64,000 nucleotides of DNA from Sphaerotilus montanus (GTDB lineage Bacteria; Pseudomonadota; Gammaproteobacteria; Burkholderiales; Burkholderiaceae_C). The notes under the pieces are model-generated. The model saw nothing but the letters and a program-made list of their open reading frames with translations, did not search any database and was not told where the DNA came from. The stretch spans positions 124,001 to 188,000 of the forward strand of contig NZ_JACCFH010000001.1 in the NCBI RefSeq assembly GCF_013410775.1. The letters are read 5' to 3'. The number at the start of each line of letters is the position of its first letter. Position 1 is the first letter of the stretch. A program made the position numbers and the translations under genes. Of the stretch, positions 30,144-39,040 are shown piece by piece.

Positions 30144-32483
30144 TCAGGCCTTGCCCAGAGGGGCGGGGCCCCGCCGGCGGGTCAGCCGCAGGGCATTGAG
30201 AACGACCACCAGCGAGCTGAGCGCCATGCCGATGCCCGCCAGCCAGGGCGGCAGCCAGCCCACCAGGGCCAGCGGGACCGAGGCCGCGTTGTAGAACAGT
30301 GCCCAGCGCAGATTCTGTCGCACGATGGCAACAGTCCGGCGCGCGGTGTCGAGCAGGACCGGCAGGTCCTCGATGCGGTCGGACAGCACGATCACGTCAG
30401 CGCGGGCCTGGGCCAGCGCCGCGGCGGTGCCCAGCGCGATCGAGACGTCCGCACGGGCGAGCACTGGCGCATCGTTGATGCCGTCGCCGACCATCGCCAC
30501 CACGCGGCCGGCGGCCTGCAGTGCCTCGACGCCGGCCAGCTTGTCCTGGGGCGTGCAGCGGGCGCGGGCGTCGGCGATGCCGAGACGGCGGGCCATGGCC
30601 TCGACACTGGCGGTCTGGTCACCGGAGAACAGGTGCAGCGCCAGCCCCGCACGGGCCAGACCGGCGGCGCCACTCACGGCATCCGGGCGCAGGACCTCGT
30701 CGAACTCGAACCGGCATACCGGCAGCCAGGCCCCACCCTGTTCCAGCGCGAGCCAGACGGCGGGTCGGGCCGGCAGCACATCGGCCTCGGCCAACCCGCA
30801 CCAGCCGGGCCCGCCCAGCCGGACACCGCGCCGCTGACCGTCGATCTGCGCCGTGGCCTCCAGCCCCTGGCCGGGCTGCTCGCGCACGGCGTCCAGCGCC
30901 ACCGCCGTGTCGTCCTCCTGCGCGCCAGTCAGCGCCAGCGCGCGGGACAGCGGGTGCAGCGACTGCCGCGCCAGCACGGCGGCCAGCCCTTGCAGGCGCT
31001 CGTCCGTCAGGCCTGGCACCGACCGCAGCACGGCGGCCTGCGCCAGTGCCAGCCGGTCTTCGGTGACGGTGCCAGTCTTGTCGAAGACCACGTCCTGCAC
31101 GCGGGTCAGCACCTCCAGCGCATCCAGCCGCTGCACCAGGATGCCGCGCCGCGCCAGCTCGCCCGCCGATGCCAGCAACGCCACCGGCGCCCCCAGCGAC
31201 AAGGCACACGGACACGTCACGATCAGCACCGACACGGCGACCCAGAGCGCACGGCTCGGGTCGATGAACATCCAGACACCCCAGGCGAGTGCCGCCAGCA
31301 CCAGCACCGCCCACAGGAACGGTCCGGCAATCCGGTCGGTCGCCAGGATGAACGCCGGCCGCTCGGTCAACGCGCGCTCGACCAGCGACACGATGCGCTG
31401 GTAGCGCGTCTGCGCGCCCAGTTGCAGCACCTGCATCACCACCGGCGCACTCAGGTTGATGCAGCCGGCCGACACCTCGTCGCCCACCGCCCGGTCCACC
31501 GGCCGCGATTCACCCGACAGCATCGCCTCGTCGACCAGGGTGCGGCCCTCGACCACGCGCCCGTCCGCGGCGAAGGCCTGTCCGGCGTGCACCCGCACAC
31601 GATCGCCCACGACCAGCGACGACGCGGGTACCAGCGTCCCCTGCCCCTGGGCGTCCAGCCGTTCGACCGCGTCCGGCAGACGCCGCATCACGCCGTCGAG
31701 CGACTGCGCCGCCCGCTGCCGGGCACGTGCCTCCAGCACCCGGGCACCGAAGAGGAAACTGACGAACATGGTCAGCGAATCGAAATACACCTCGGAGCCG
31801 AACGGCCCGCCGGCATCGAAGGTGGCCGCCGAACTGGCGACGAAGGTCACCGCGATGCCCAGCGCCACCGGCAGGTCCATGCTGATGCGCCGCTCGCGCA
31901 GGCCCCGCCACGCACCGCGGAAAAATGGTCCCGCCGCGAACACCATCACCGGGATGCTCAGCACCCAGCTCGCCCAGCGCAGCAGCTGCACCATGTCCGG
32001 CGTGATGTCGCCCGGATCGGCCACGTACGCAGGCGTCGCGTACATCATCACCTGCATCATGCAGAAGGCCGCCACGAACAGCCGCCAGATCGACTGGCGC
32101 GTCTCCCTGGTCGCCAGCGCCACGGCCTGCGCCCCGGTGTCGGGGAAGGCCCCGTAGCCAGCGCGGCGCACCGCCTCGATCAGCGTCGATACCTGCGTGC
32201 GCTTCGGATCCCAGGTGACCACCGCGCGCTGGGCCGCACCACTGACCTCGGCGGCCCGCACACCCTCGACACGGCAGAGCGCGTCTTCGATCAGACCGGC
32301 GCAGGCAGTACAGTGCATGCCGCTCAGCAGCAGACGCGACTGCCCCAGCTCGCCGCCCTGCCCGTCGTCGATCCACTGGGTGAAGGCGGTCTGCTGCTGG
32401 TGGTCGTTGACGGCGGCGGCCTGTGTGGGGCTGAGCGCCGGAGCCGCGATGGGCGAGGGAGTGGCCGAGGCAGGGGAAAACAT
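30144..32483 (-). CDS. ccoI: Copper-translocating P1B-type ATPase for cbb3 oxidase assembly
   Basis: Exports copper for insertion into CcoN. The 779-residue protein has an HMA metal-binding domain with GMHCTACAG (Cys-x2-Cys) near 55-65. The eight-helix core carries the CPC metal motif in VTCPCALSLGAP, then DKTGTVTEDRL (phosphorylated Asp) and GDGINDAPVLARADV. A Pro/Ala-rich ~30-residue extension precedes the HMA domain. There is no ribosome site before the ATG at 32483, and the predicted Fnr-dependent transcript would carry only ~4 bases of leader. First gene of ccoI-ccoS. Confidence 0.95.
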   Translation of the reverse strand: MFSPASATPSPIAAPALSPTQAAAVNDHQQQTAFTQWIDDGQGGELGQSRLLLSGMHCTACAGLIEDALCRVEGVRAAEVSGAAQRAVVTWDPKRTQVSTLIEAVRRAGYGAFPDTGAQAVALATRETRQSIWRLFVAAFCMMQVMMYATPAYVADPGDITPDMVQLLRWASWVLSIPVMVFAAGPFFRGAWRGLRERRISMDLPVALGIAVTFVASSAATFDAGGPFGSEVYFDSLTMFVSFLFGARVLEARARQRAAQSLDGVMRRLPDAVERLDAQGQGTLVPASSLVVGDRVRVHAGQAFAADGRVVEGRTLVDEAMLSGESRPVDRAVGDEVSAGCINLSAPVVMQVLQLGAQTRYQRIVSLVERALTERPAFILATDRIAGPFLWAVLVLAALAWGVWMFIDPSRALWVAVSVLIVTCPCALSLGAPVALLASAGELARRGILVQRLDALEVLTRVQDVVFDKTGTVTEDRLALAQAAVLRSVPGLTDERLQGLAAVLARQSLHPLSRALALTGAQEDDTAVALDAVREQPGQGLEATAQIDGQRRGVRLGGPGWCGLAEADVLPARPAVWLALEQGGAWLPVCRFEFDEVLRPDAVSGAAGLARAGLALHLFSGDQTASVEAMARRLGIADARARCTPQDKLAGVEALQAAGRVVAMVGDGINDAPVLARADVSIALGTAAALAQARADVIVLSDRIEDLPVLLDTARRTVAIVRQNLRWALFYNAASVPLALVGWLPPWLAGIGMALSSLVVVLNALRLTRRRGPAPLGKA

Positions 32484-32493
32484 GGATTGCGCT

Positions 32494-32535
32494 ATTCTTG
32501 AAGTTCAACACGCTACCCAACATGATCCATATCAA
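32494..32535 (-). promoter_or_regulatory. Fnr-dependent (class II) promoter of ccoI, overlapping the DUF192 start codon
   Basis: Box ATGAT-CCAT-ATCAA on the plus strand (32522-32535), one mismatch from TTGAT-N4-ATCAA. On the minus strand AAGAAT at 32499-32494 starts 29.5 bp from the box centre. The first three bases of the box are the ATG of the divergent DUF192 gene. Confidence 0.65.
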
Positions 32536-33007
32536 GTTCTGCCCGCTGAGCCGCCGTTTCGCACTCGCCACGCTGGTCGCCATGGCCATGGTGTCGCCTG
32601 GCGCCAACGCCCAGACCGGCCCGCAGAAGCTGCCGACCACCCAGCTCACCGCCGGCATGCACCTGATCCGTGCCGAGGTCGCCGATGACGATGGCGAGCG
32701 CCAGATCGGCCTGATGCACCGCCCGAGCATGGGCGCCAGCGACGGCATGGTCTTCGTGTTCGAACAGCCTGGCGTGCAGTGCTTCTGGATGCGCAACACG
32801 CTGATCCCGCTGTCGGCGGCCTTCATCGACGACAGCGGCACCATCGTCAACATCGAGGACATGAAGCCGCAGTCGGATGATTCGCACTGCTCGAAGAAGC
32901 CGGTGCGGTTCGTGCTGGAAATGAACAAGGGCTGGTTCGACAAGCGCGGGCTGAAGGCCGGCAGCGTGATCGGCGGCGCGGTGTTCAAGCCGGCGGCGGC
33001 CCGGTGA
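32522..33007 (+). CDS. DUF192 periplasmic protein
   Basis: A 161-residue protein with a signal peptide (RRFALATLVAMAMVSPGANAQ, cleavage near residue 31) and a single DUF192 domain: IGLMHRPSMGASDGMVFVFEQPG, FWMRNTLIPLSAAFID and VLEMNKGWFDKRGLKAG. The family is widespread and periplasmic but without an established function. The ATG lies within a predicted Fnr box of divergent ccoI, only 38 bp away, so low oxygen could affect its expression. A TTG at 32498 would extend it by 8 residues but spoils the signal peptide. Confidence 0.9.
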   Translation: MIHIKFCPLSRRFALATLVAMAMVSPGANAQTGPQKLPTTQLTAGMHLIRAEVADDDGERQIGLMHRPSMGASDGMVFVFEQPGVQCFWMRNTLIPLSAAFIDDSGTIVNIEDMKPQSDDSHCSKKPVRFVLEMNKGWFDKRGLKAGSVIGGAVFKPAAAR

Positions 33008-33020
33008 ACCGGCCCGCCGC

Positions 33021-34190
33021 GTGAACCGCAACCTCTGGCTGCTGGCCGCCGCACAGGGCCTGTTCCTCACCAACAACGTCGCCTTCATCGCGATCAACGG
33101 GCTGGTCGGGCTCGCCCTGGCGCCGCTGGGCTGGATGGCGACGCTGCCGGTGATGGGCTATGTGCTCGGCGGGGCGATGTCCACGTCGCTGGTGGCGCGC
33201 ACGCAGGCCCGCTTCGGGCGCAAGACCTCGTTCCAGATGGGCGCCGCGGTCGCGCTGCTGTCGTCGCTGGCGTGCGCGTGGGCGGCGGTGGGTCGGCATT
33301 TCGAACTGCTGTGCCTGGCCACGGTGGTGGCGGGCTATTTCAACGCCAACGCCCAGCTCTACCGCTTCGCCGCCGCCGAACTGGCGGGCCGCACCGGCAC
33401 GGAAAAAGCCGTCTCGATGGTGATGGCGGGCGGCCTGATCGGCGCCATCGCCGGCCCGAACCTCGCCGCGCAGACCCGCACGCTGACCGCAGTCCCCTTC
33501 GTCGGTGCCTACCTCGCGCTGGCCGGGGTGGCGCTGCTGTCGATGCTGGTGCTGGCCGCGATCGACTTCCCGCCGCCGCCCGCGAAGAAGGCGGCGATCG
33601 GAGGCCGACCACTGTCCGAGATCGTGCGCCAGCCGGTGTTCATCATCGCCGCGTTGTGCAGTTCGCTCGGCTACGGCGTCATGAACCTGCTGATGGCCTC
33701 GACCCCGATCGCGATGGACCAGTGCGGCCTGCCCTTCTCCGACACCGCGCTGGTGCTGGAGTGGCACGTCATCGGCATGTTCGCGCCGGGATTCTTCACC
33801 GGGCAGCTCATCAAGCGCTTCGGCGTGCTGCAGATCATGGCGGTCGGCGTGGCGCTGAACGCGCTGTGCATCGCCGTCGCGCTGACCGGCGTGGACCTGC
33901 ACCGCTTCCTGATCGCGCTGTTCCTGCTCGGCGTGGGCTGGAACTTCCTGTTCACGGGTGCGACGACGCTGTCGCTGCAGACCTATGCACCGGAGGAGAA
34001 GGACCGGGCGCAGGGGGCGCTGAACTTCTGCGTGTTCGCGGTGCTGGCGGTGACGTCGTTCGCGTCGGGGCTGCTGGTGACGACGCAGGGGTGGGCGTTG
34101 CTCAATATAGGGTCGCTGGTGCCGGTGGCGCTGACGGCGGGGGCGCTGGTGTGGATGTGGCGGCGCCCGCGCGCTGCCGAGGCCGCCTGA
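33021..34190 (+). CDS. Major facilitator superfamily transporter
   Basis: A 389-residue inner-membrane protein with 12 predicted helices in two halves. The TM2-3 loop carries ARTQARFGRKTSFQMG, resembling the MFS signature (Gly-x3-Asp-Arg-x-Gly-Arg-Arg) in weakened form. Substrate unknown; the N-terminal opening NLWLLAAAQGLFLTNNVAFIAING resembles drug/unknown carriers. Start GTG at 33021, 14 bp after DUF192, with no strong ribosome site, so it may be coupled to DUF192. Confidence 0.85.
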   Translation: MNRNLWLLAAAQGLFLTNNVAFIAINGLVGLALAPLGWMATLPVMGYVLGGAMSTSLVARTQARFGRKTSFQMGAAVALLSSLACAWAAVGRHFELLCLATVVAGYFNANAQLYRFAAAELAGRTGTEKAVSMVMAGGLIGAIAGPNLAAQTRTLTAVPFVGAYLALAGVALLSMLVLAAIDFPPPPAKKAAIGGRPLSEIVRQPVFIIAALCSSLGYGVMNLLMASTPIAMDQCGLPFSDTALVLEWHVIGMFAPGFFTGQLIKRFGVLQIMAVGVALNALCIAVALTGVDLHRFLIALFLLGVGWNFLFTGATTLSLQTYAPEEKDRAQGALNFCVFAVLAVTSFASGLLVTTQGWALLNIGSLVPVALTAGALVWMWRRPRAAEAA

Positions 34191-34211
34191 GCACCCGGAG
34201 GGCCACCCGAC

Positions 34212-35141
34212 TCAGCGTGTCTTTGCAGCAATCTTGCCCTTCATCTCCGCCAGCATCGCCAGCCCCATCTCCCGCCCCGCCGCGATCGAGCGCTTGCGGG
34301 CCGCGAAGTCGGCACTGGAGATGCCGGTGAGCCGGGGGCGCAGCACGATGTCCGCCTCCTTCAGCTCGAAGTTGTTGATGCTGCGGCCCATGATGGAAAA
34401 CGTCTGCAGCAGCATGCGCATCGCGTCGCCCGTCGCCGCACCGTCCGGCGGCGAAGAGATGTCCACCGCGATGACGAACTCGGCGCCCATCTGCTTGGCA
34501 TAGCGCACCGGCACCGGCGCGACCAGCCCGCCGTCCACGTACTCGCGCTCGCCGATCTTCACCGGCTGGAACACGGCCGGCACCGAACTCGACGCCCGCA
34601 CCGCCGTGCCGGTGTCGCCGCGCTGGAACAGGATGGGCTGCCCGTCCGCCAGATCGGTGGCGACGATGCCCAGCGGCATCTTCAGCTGCTCGATGTTCTT
34701 GCCGCTGGTGTTCTTGCGGATGTAGGCCGCCAGCGCCTCGCCGCGGATCGCGCCGCGCAGCGGAAAGGCCCAGTCGGTGATCGACGACTCGTCCATGCCG
34801 TCGGCCAGCGTCGCCAGCTGCGCGCCCGAGTAGCCCGCGGCGTAGAGCGCGGCGACCACGCTGCCCGCAGAGGTGCCGACGACCAGGTCCGGGCGGATGC
34901 CGTTCTCCTCCAGCACCTGGATCACGCCGATGTGCGCGAAGCCGCGCGCAGCACCACCGCCCAGCGCCAGACCGATGCGTGGCAGCCGCGGCGCCGGACG
35001 CGCGGCCATGGCCGGTTCGGTCACGGCGGGCGCGCCGGTCTGCATCGACCCGGTCGTCCCGCAGCCCGCCAGCCCCAGCACGGCCACGGTCCCGAGCACC
35101 GTCAGCAGGCGGCGGCGCCCAGTTCTAATGTCTGAATTCAT
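34212..35141 (-). CDS. Patatin-like phospholipase lipoprotein (RssA type)
   Basis: A 309-residue protein with a signal peptide ending in the lipobox LAGC (Cys27), so probably a lipoprotein. The patatin fold follows: LALGGGAARGFAHIG (oxyanion hole), VGTSAGS (catalytic Ser near 95) and EYVDGGLVAPVPV (catalytic Asp). Expected activity is lipid acyl hydrolysis; the physiological substrate is unknown. Divergent from the sulfate-assimilation operon across 91 bp of comparatively AT-rich DNA. Confidence 0.92.
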   Translation of the reverse strand: MNSDIRTGRRRLLTVLGTVAVLGLAGCGTTGSMQTGAPAVTEPAMAARPAPRLPRIGLALGGGAARGFAHIGVIQVLEENGIRPDLVVGTSAGSVVAALYAAGYSGAQLATLADGMDESSITDWAFPLRGAIRGEALAAYIRKNTSGKNIEQLKMPLGIVATDLADGQPILFQRGDTGTAVRASSSVPAVFQPVKIGEREYVDGGLVAPVPVRYAKQMGAEFVIAVDISSPPDGAATGDAMRMLLQTFSIMGRSINNFELKEADIVLRPRLTGISSADFAARKRSIAAGREMGLAMLAEMKGKIAAKTR

Positions 35142-35165
35142 ATAAGCATCATCTTAAAATGTTGT

Positions 35166-35193
35166 TTGTCGGCATGACTACAGCCACTAGAGT
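35166..35193 (+). promoter_or_regulatory. Possible promoter of the sulfate-assimilation operon
   Basis: TTGTCG (35166-35171), 16-bp spacer, TAGAGT (35188-35193), in the AT-rich 91-bp region between the patatin gene and the TauE/SafE gene. CysB-type control is expected from the operon content, but I cannot define a site. Confidence 0.3.
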
Positions 35194-35232
35194 CGCACAT
35201 CCTGATTTTGCTGCACTGCAAGGTACCCCTAC

Positions 35233-36030
35233 ATGCTCGACACCCTGGGTTTCACGATCGACTGGCTGGCCATCGCCGCCGGGTTCGGCATCGGGCTGAT
35301 CGTGGGGGTGACCGGCGTGGGCGGTGGCTCGCTGATGACACCGCTGCTGATCTCGGTGTTCAGCCTGGAGAAGGCGGTCGCCATCGGCACCGACCTGTGG
35401 TTCGCCGGGCTGACCAAGGTCTCCGGCTCGATCGCCCACCACCGCCACGGCCACGTCGACTACCGCATCACCGGCTGGCTGCTCGCCGGCAGCATCCCGG
35501 CGTCGATCGCCACCACCGCCTACATGCACATGGTCGGCATCACCAAGCGCGCCGACAGCATGCTGAGCGTCGCGCTGGGCATCGCGCTGGTGCTGACGGC
35601 CGTGACCATCATCTTCCGCCCGGTGTGGCACCGCATCGGCCTGTGGCTGGAGCGCTTCATCACGCCGCAGCGCCAGACCACGCTGACACTGGTGTGCGGC
35701 CTGGTCCTGGGCGTGCTGGTGTCGCTGAGTTCCATCGGCGCCGGAGCGCTGGGCGCCACGATGATCCTGCTGCTCTACCCCCGCCTGCCGACCACCCGGC
35801 TGGTGGGCACCGACATCGCGCACGCGGTGCCGCTGACCATCGTGGCCGGCATCGGCCATGCCACGCTCGGCAACGTCCACTGGGCGCTGCTGATCGAGCT
35901 GCTCGTCGGTTCGGTGCCCGCCATCTGGATCGGCGCGCGCCTGACCAAGATGCTGCCGGACGTGTGGACACGCCTCGCGCTGTGCGCCTCGCTGCTGCTC
36001 GCCGCCAAGAAAATTCTGCTGACTGCCTGA
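35233..36030 (+). CDS. TauE/SafE family permease at the head of the cys operon
   Basis: A 265-residue inner-membrane protein with about eight helices. The family repeat appears twice: GLIVGVTGVGGGSLMTPLL near 20-40 and LVSLSSIGAGALGATMILLLYPRL near 155-180. Members move sulfite, sulfoacetate or related anions. Being first in an operon with sulfite reductase, APS reductase and ATP sulfurylase, it most likely handles sulfite or sulfate. Ribosome site AAGG lies about nine bases upstream. Confidence 0.88.
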   Translation: MLDTLGFTIDWLAIAAGFGIGLIVGVTGVGGGSLMTPLLISVFSLEKAVAIGTDLWFAGLTKVSGSIAHHRHGHVDYRITGWLLAGSIPASIATTAYMHMVGITKRADSMLSVALGIALVLTAVTIIFRPVWHRIGLWLERFITPQRQTTLTLVCGLVLGVLVSLSSIGAGALGATMILLLYPRLPTTRLVGTDIAHAVPLTIVAGIGHATLGNVHWALLIELLVGSVPAIWIGARLTKMLPDVWTRLALCASLLLAAKKILLTA

Positions 36031-36043
36031 ACGGCTGCCCTCC

Positions 36044-37747
36044 ATGTACCAGTACACCGACTTCGACCGCCAGTTCGTCCACGCCCGCGCGGCCCAGTTC
36101 CGCGACCAGCTCGACCGCCACTTCGCCGGCCAGCTCGACGGCGACGACTTCAAGGCCCTGCGCCTGCAGAACGGCTGGTACATCCAGCGCCATGCGCCGA
36201 TGCTGCGCGTGGCCGTGCCCTACGGCGCGATCAGCAGCCGCCAGATCCGCGCGCTGGCCGAGATCGCCCGCGTGCACGACCGCGGCTACACCCACTTCAC
36301 GACGCGCCAGAACGTCCAGTTCAACTGGATCCCGCTGACGCAGGCCGCCGACGTGATGGACAAGCTGGCCGCCGCGGACATGCACGGCATCCAGACCAGC
36401 GGCAACTGCATCCGCAACACCACCACCGACGGGCTGGCCGGTGTCGCCGCCGACGAGATCGTCGACCCGCGCCCCTACTGCGAGCTGCTGCGCCAGTGGA
36501 GCACGCTGCACCCCGAGTTCGCCTTCCTGCCGCGCAAGTTCAAGATCGCCGTGTCGGGCGCCGTGGAAGACCGCGCCGCGATCGGCTGGCATGACGTCGG
36601 CCTGCAACTGAAGAAGAACGAGGCCGGCGAGATCGGTTTCCGCGTCCAGGTCGGCGGGGGCATGGGCCGCACGCCGATCATCGGCTCGGTCATCAGCGAG
36701 TTCGTGCCCTGGCAGCAGATCCTCGTCTACCTCGAAGCCATCATCCGGGTCTACAACCGCTACGGCCGGCGCGACAACGCCTACAAGGCGCGCATCAAGA
36801 TCCTGGTGAAGGCGGAAGGCCAGAAGTATTTCGACGCCGTCAACGCCGAGTTCGCCAACATCCTGAGCCGTGACCTCGACGGCGCCGCCCACCTGATCAC
36901 GCAGGCCGAGTTCGACCGCGTAGCCGCCTGCTTCACCCGGCCGGCCGAGGTGGTGCCGCTGCCGGAAGTCGGCCTGCCCGCTGACCTGCCGCTGGCCTAC
37001 CAGCGCTGGATCCAGCGCAACGTGCACGCCCACCAGGTGCCGGGCTGGCGCGCGGTGACGCTGTCGGTCAAGCGTGCAGGACAAGCCCCTGGCGACGTGA
37101 CCGACGTGCAGATGGACCAGGCCGCCGATCTGGCCGACCGCTACTCCTTCGGCGAGTTGCGCGTGACGCACGACCAGAACCTGCTGCTGCCGTGGATCAA
37201 GGCCAGTGACCTGCCCGAGGTCTATGCCGCCGCCAAGGCCGCCGGCTACGCCACGCCCAACATCGGCCTCGTCACCGACATGATCGCCTGCCCCGGCGGC
37301 GACTTCTGCGACCTGGCCAACGCCCGCTCCATCCCGGTGGCGGCCGAGCTGACCGAGCGTTTCGCCGATCTGGACGAGGTGTTCGACCTGGGCGAGATCG
37401 ACCTGCACATCAGCGGCTGCATCAACTCCTGCGGTCACCACCACAGCGGCCACATCGGCATCCTCGGCGTCGACAAGGACGGCAGCGAGTGGTACCAGGT
37501 GACGCTGGGCGGCTCGGACGGCTCGGCGCACGCGCCCACCGCCGTGCCCGGCAAGGTGATCGGCCCGTCGTTCGCGGCCAGCGAGATCACCGATGCGGTG
37601 GAAGCCATCCTGGAGACCTACCGCAGCGAGCGCGCGGCCGGCGAGAAGTTCATCGACACGCTGCACCGCCTGGGGCTGGAGCCATTCAAGGTCGCTGCCA
37701 ACGCCCAGCGCATCGCCACCGCCCGCGACCACACCGCCGCCGCCTGA
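36044..37747 (+). CDS. cysI: Assimilatory sulfite reductase hemoprotein (nitrite/sulfite reductase family)
   Basis: Reduces sulfite to sulfide at a coupled sirohaem-4Fe-4S centre. 567 residues (E. coli CysI 570). The Fe-S ligands are CPGGDFC (C-x5-C, near 418) and GCINSCGHHH (C-x3-C, near 460). Sulfite-binding Arg/Lys residues are present in THFTTRQNVQFNW and RKFKIAVSGA. No flavoprotein CysJ is present, so electrons probably come from ferredoxin, for example fdxA and its reductase a few genes downstream. Confidence 0.95.
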   Translation: MYQYTDFDRQFVHARAAQFRDQLDRHFAGQLDGDDFKALRLQNGWYIQRHAPMLRVAVPYGAISSRQIRALAEIARVHDRGYTHFTTRQNVQFNWIPLTQAADVMDKLAAADMHGIQTSGNCIRNTTTDGLAGVAADEIVDPRPYCELLRQWSTLHPEFAFLPRKFKIAVSGAVEDRAAIGWHDVGLQLKKNEAGEIGFRVQVGGGMGRTPIIGSVISEFVPWQQILVYLEAIIRVYNRYGRRDNAYKARIKILVKAEGQKYFDAVNAEFANILSRDLDGAAHLITQAEFDRVAACFTRPAEVVPLPEVGLPADLPLAYQRWIQRNVHAHQVPGWRAVTLSVKRAGQAPGDVTDVQMDQAADLADRYSFGELRVTHDQNLLLPWIKASDLPEVYAAAKAAGYATPNIGLVTDMIACPGGDFCDLANARSIPVAAELTERFADLDEVFDLGEIDLHISGCINSCGHHHSGHIGILGVDKDGSEWYQVTLGGSDGSAHAPTAVPGKVIGPSFAASEITDAVEAILETYRSERAAGEKFIDTLHRLGLEPFKVAANAQRIATARDHTAAA

Positions 37748-37771
37748 GCCCGAGACGCGAGAGAGCCCACC

Positions 37772-38299
37772 ATGAAGTTCATCGACACCCCCCACGACGC
37801 CTGGCACACCGTCGGCGGCGAAGACGGCCCGTCCCCCCACCCCGTCGCCCGCGACCACCAGCTGCTGACCCTGGCGCAGTGGCACGCCGTGCGCGAGACC
37901 TGGCCGGCTGGCCTGCTGACCGGCGTGATCGTGCCCAACAACGTGGACATCGAGACGCTGGAAGCCGACCTGCCGCGCCTGTCGCTGGTCGTGCTGCAGT
38001 TCCCCAAGTGGGTCGACGGCCGCGCCTACACGCAAGCCCGCCTGCTGCGTTCGCGTTACCGCTTCGCGGGCGAGATCCGCGCCACCGGCGATGTGCTGGT
38101 CGACATGGTGCTGCTGCTGCAGCGCACCGGCTTCAACGCCGCCGTGCTGCGCCGCGACCAGTCGCTGGAAGCTGCCGACCGGGCGCTGACCTTCTTCCCC
38201 GGCCACTACCAGGGCGATGTGCAGGAGCCGCGTCCCGTCTTCGCCCGCCCGGCCACCACGGGCACGCCCGAGTACCTGAACGCAGGAGCCGCGATATGA
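37772..38299 (+). CDS. DUF934 protein of the sulfate-assimilation operon
   Basis: A 175-residue soluble protein. DUF934 members lie almost always between sulfite reductase and cysH in proteobacteria, as here, but have no proven biochemical role. Segments LTLAQWHAVRETWP, LPRLSLVVLQFPKWVDGRAYTQARLLR and EIRATGDVLVDMV are family-typical. The stop overlaps the cysH ATG (ATGA). Confidence 0.9.
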   Translation: MKFIDTPHDAWHTVGGEDGPSPHPVARDHQLLTLAQWHAVRETWPAGLLTGVIVPNNVDIETLEADLPRLSLVVLQFPKWVDGRAYTQARLLRSRYRFAGEIRATGDVLVDMVLLLQRTGFNAAVLRRDQSLEAADRALTFFPGHYQGDVQEPRPVFARPATTGTPEYLNAGAAI

Positions 38300-39018
38300 G
38301 CGCCATCGCCCTGTACGGCCGCAAGACCGCCGGCTTCGACGAACGCCTGGCCGCCACGGTCCAGATCCTGAAGGACGCCGCCGCGGCCCATCCCGGCACG
38401 ATCCTGCAGTCCACCAGCCTCGGCGCCGAGGACATGGTCGTCACCGACCTGATCGCCAAGCTGGGCCTGCCGATCACGCTGGCGACGCTGGAAACCGGCG
38501 CGCTGCACCCCGAGACCGTCGCGCTGATCCCGCGCATCACCGAGCGCTACGGGCTGGCCGTCGAGGTCTACCGGCCGGTGGAAGAGTCGGTGGTCCAGTT
38601 CGTGCGCACGAACGGCGAGAAAGCCATGTACGAGAGCCTGGCGCTGCGCAAGGCGTGCTGCGGCATCCGCAAGATGGAGCCGCTCGGCCGGATGCTCACC
38701 GGACGCACCGCCTGGGTGACCGGCCTGCGCCGCGACCAGTCCACCGCCCGCGGCGAAGCACAGGCCGTGGAGAGCGACGATGCCGGTCGTGCGAAAATCA
38801 GCCCTCTGGTGGACTGGAGCTGGAACGACGTGTGGCACTACATCGCGACCAACGAGGTGCCGTACAACCCGCTGCACGACCAGTTCATGCCCAGCATCGG
38901 CTGCGCCCCCTGCACCCGCGCCATCGCGGTCGGACAGGAGTTCCGCGCCGGCCGCTGGTGGTGGGAAGACGAGTCGGCCAAGGAATGTGGCCTGCACGTC
39001 AAGCAGCCCGCCGCCTGA
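38296..39018 (+). CDS. cysH: Adenylyl-sulfate (APS) reductase, 4Fe-4S type
   Basis: Reduces APS to sulfite and AMP with thioredoxin. 240 residues. The PP-loop-like STSLGAEDMV is followed by two cluster motifs, KACCGIRK and GCAPCTRA, so four Cys bind an Fe-S cluster. This marks an APS rather than PAPS enzyme and agrees with the absence of an APS kinase gene here. The catalytic Cys is in the C-terminal ECGLH. Translationally coupled to DUF934. Confidence 0.95.
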   Translation: MSAIALYGRKTAGFDERLAATVQILKDAAAAHPGTILQSTSLGAEDMVVTDLIAKLGLPITLATLETGALHPETVALIPRITERYGLAVEVYRPVEESVVQFVRTNGEKAMYESLALRKACCGIRKMEPLGRMLTGRTAWVTGLRRDQSTARGEAQAVESDDAGRAKISPLVDWSWNDVWHYIATNEVPYNPLHDQFMPSIGCAPCTRAIAVGQEFRAGRWWWEDESAKECGLHVKQPAA

Positions 39019-39040
39019 AGCGACACGACCGACAAGACCC

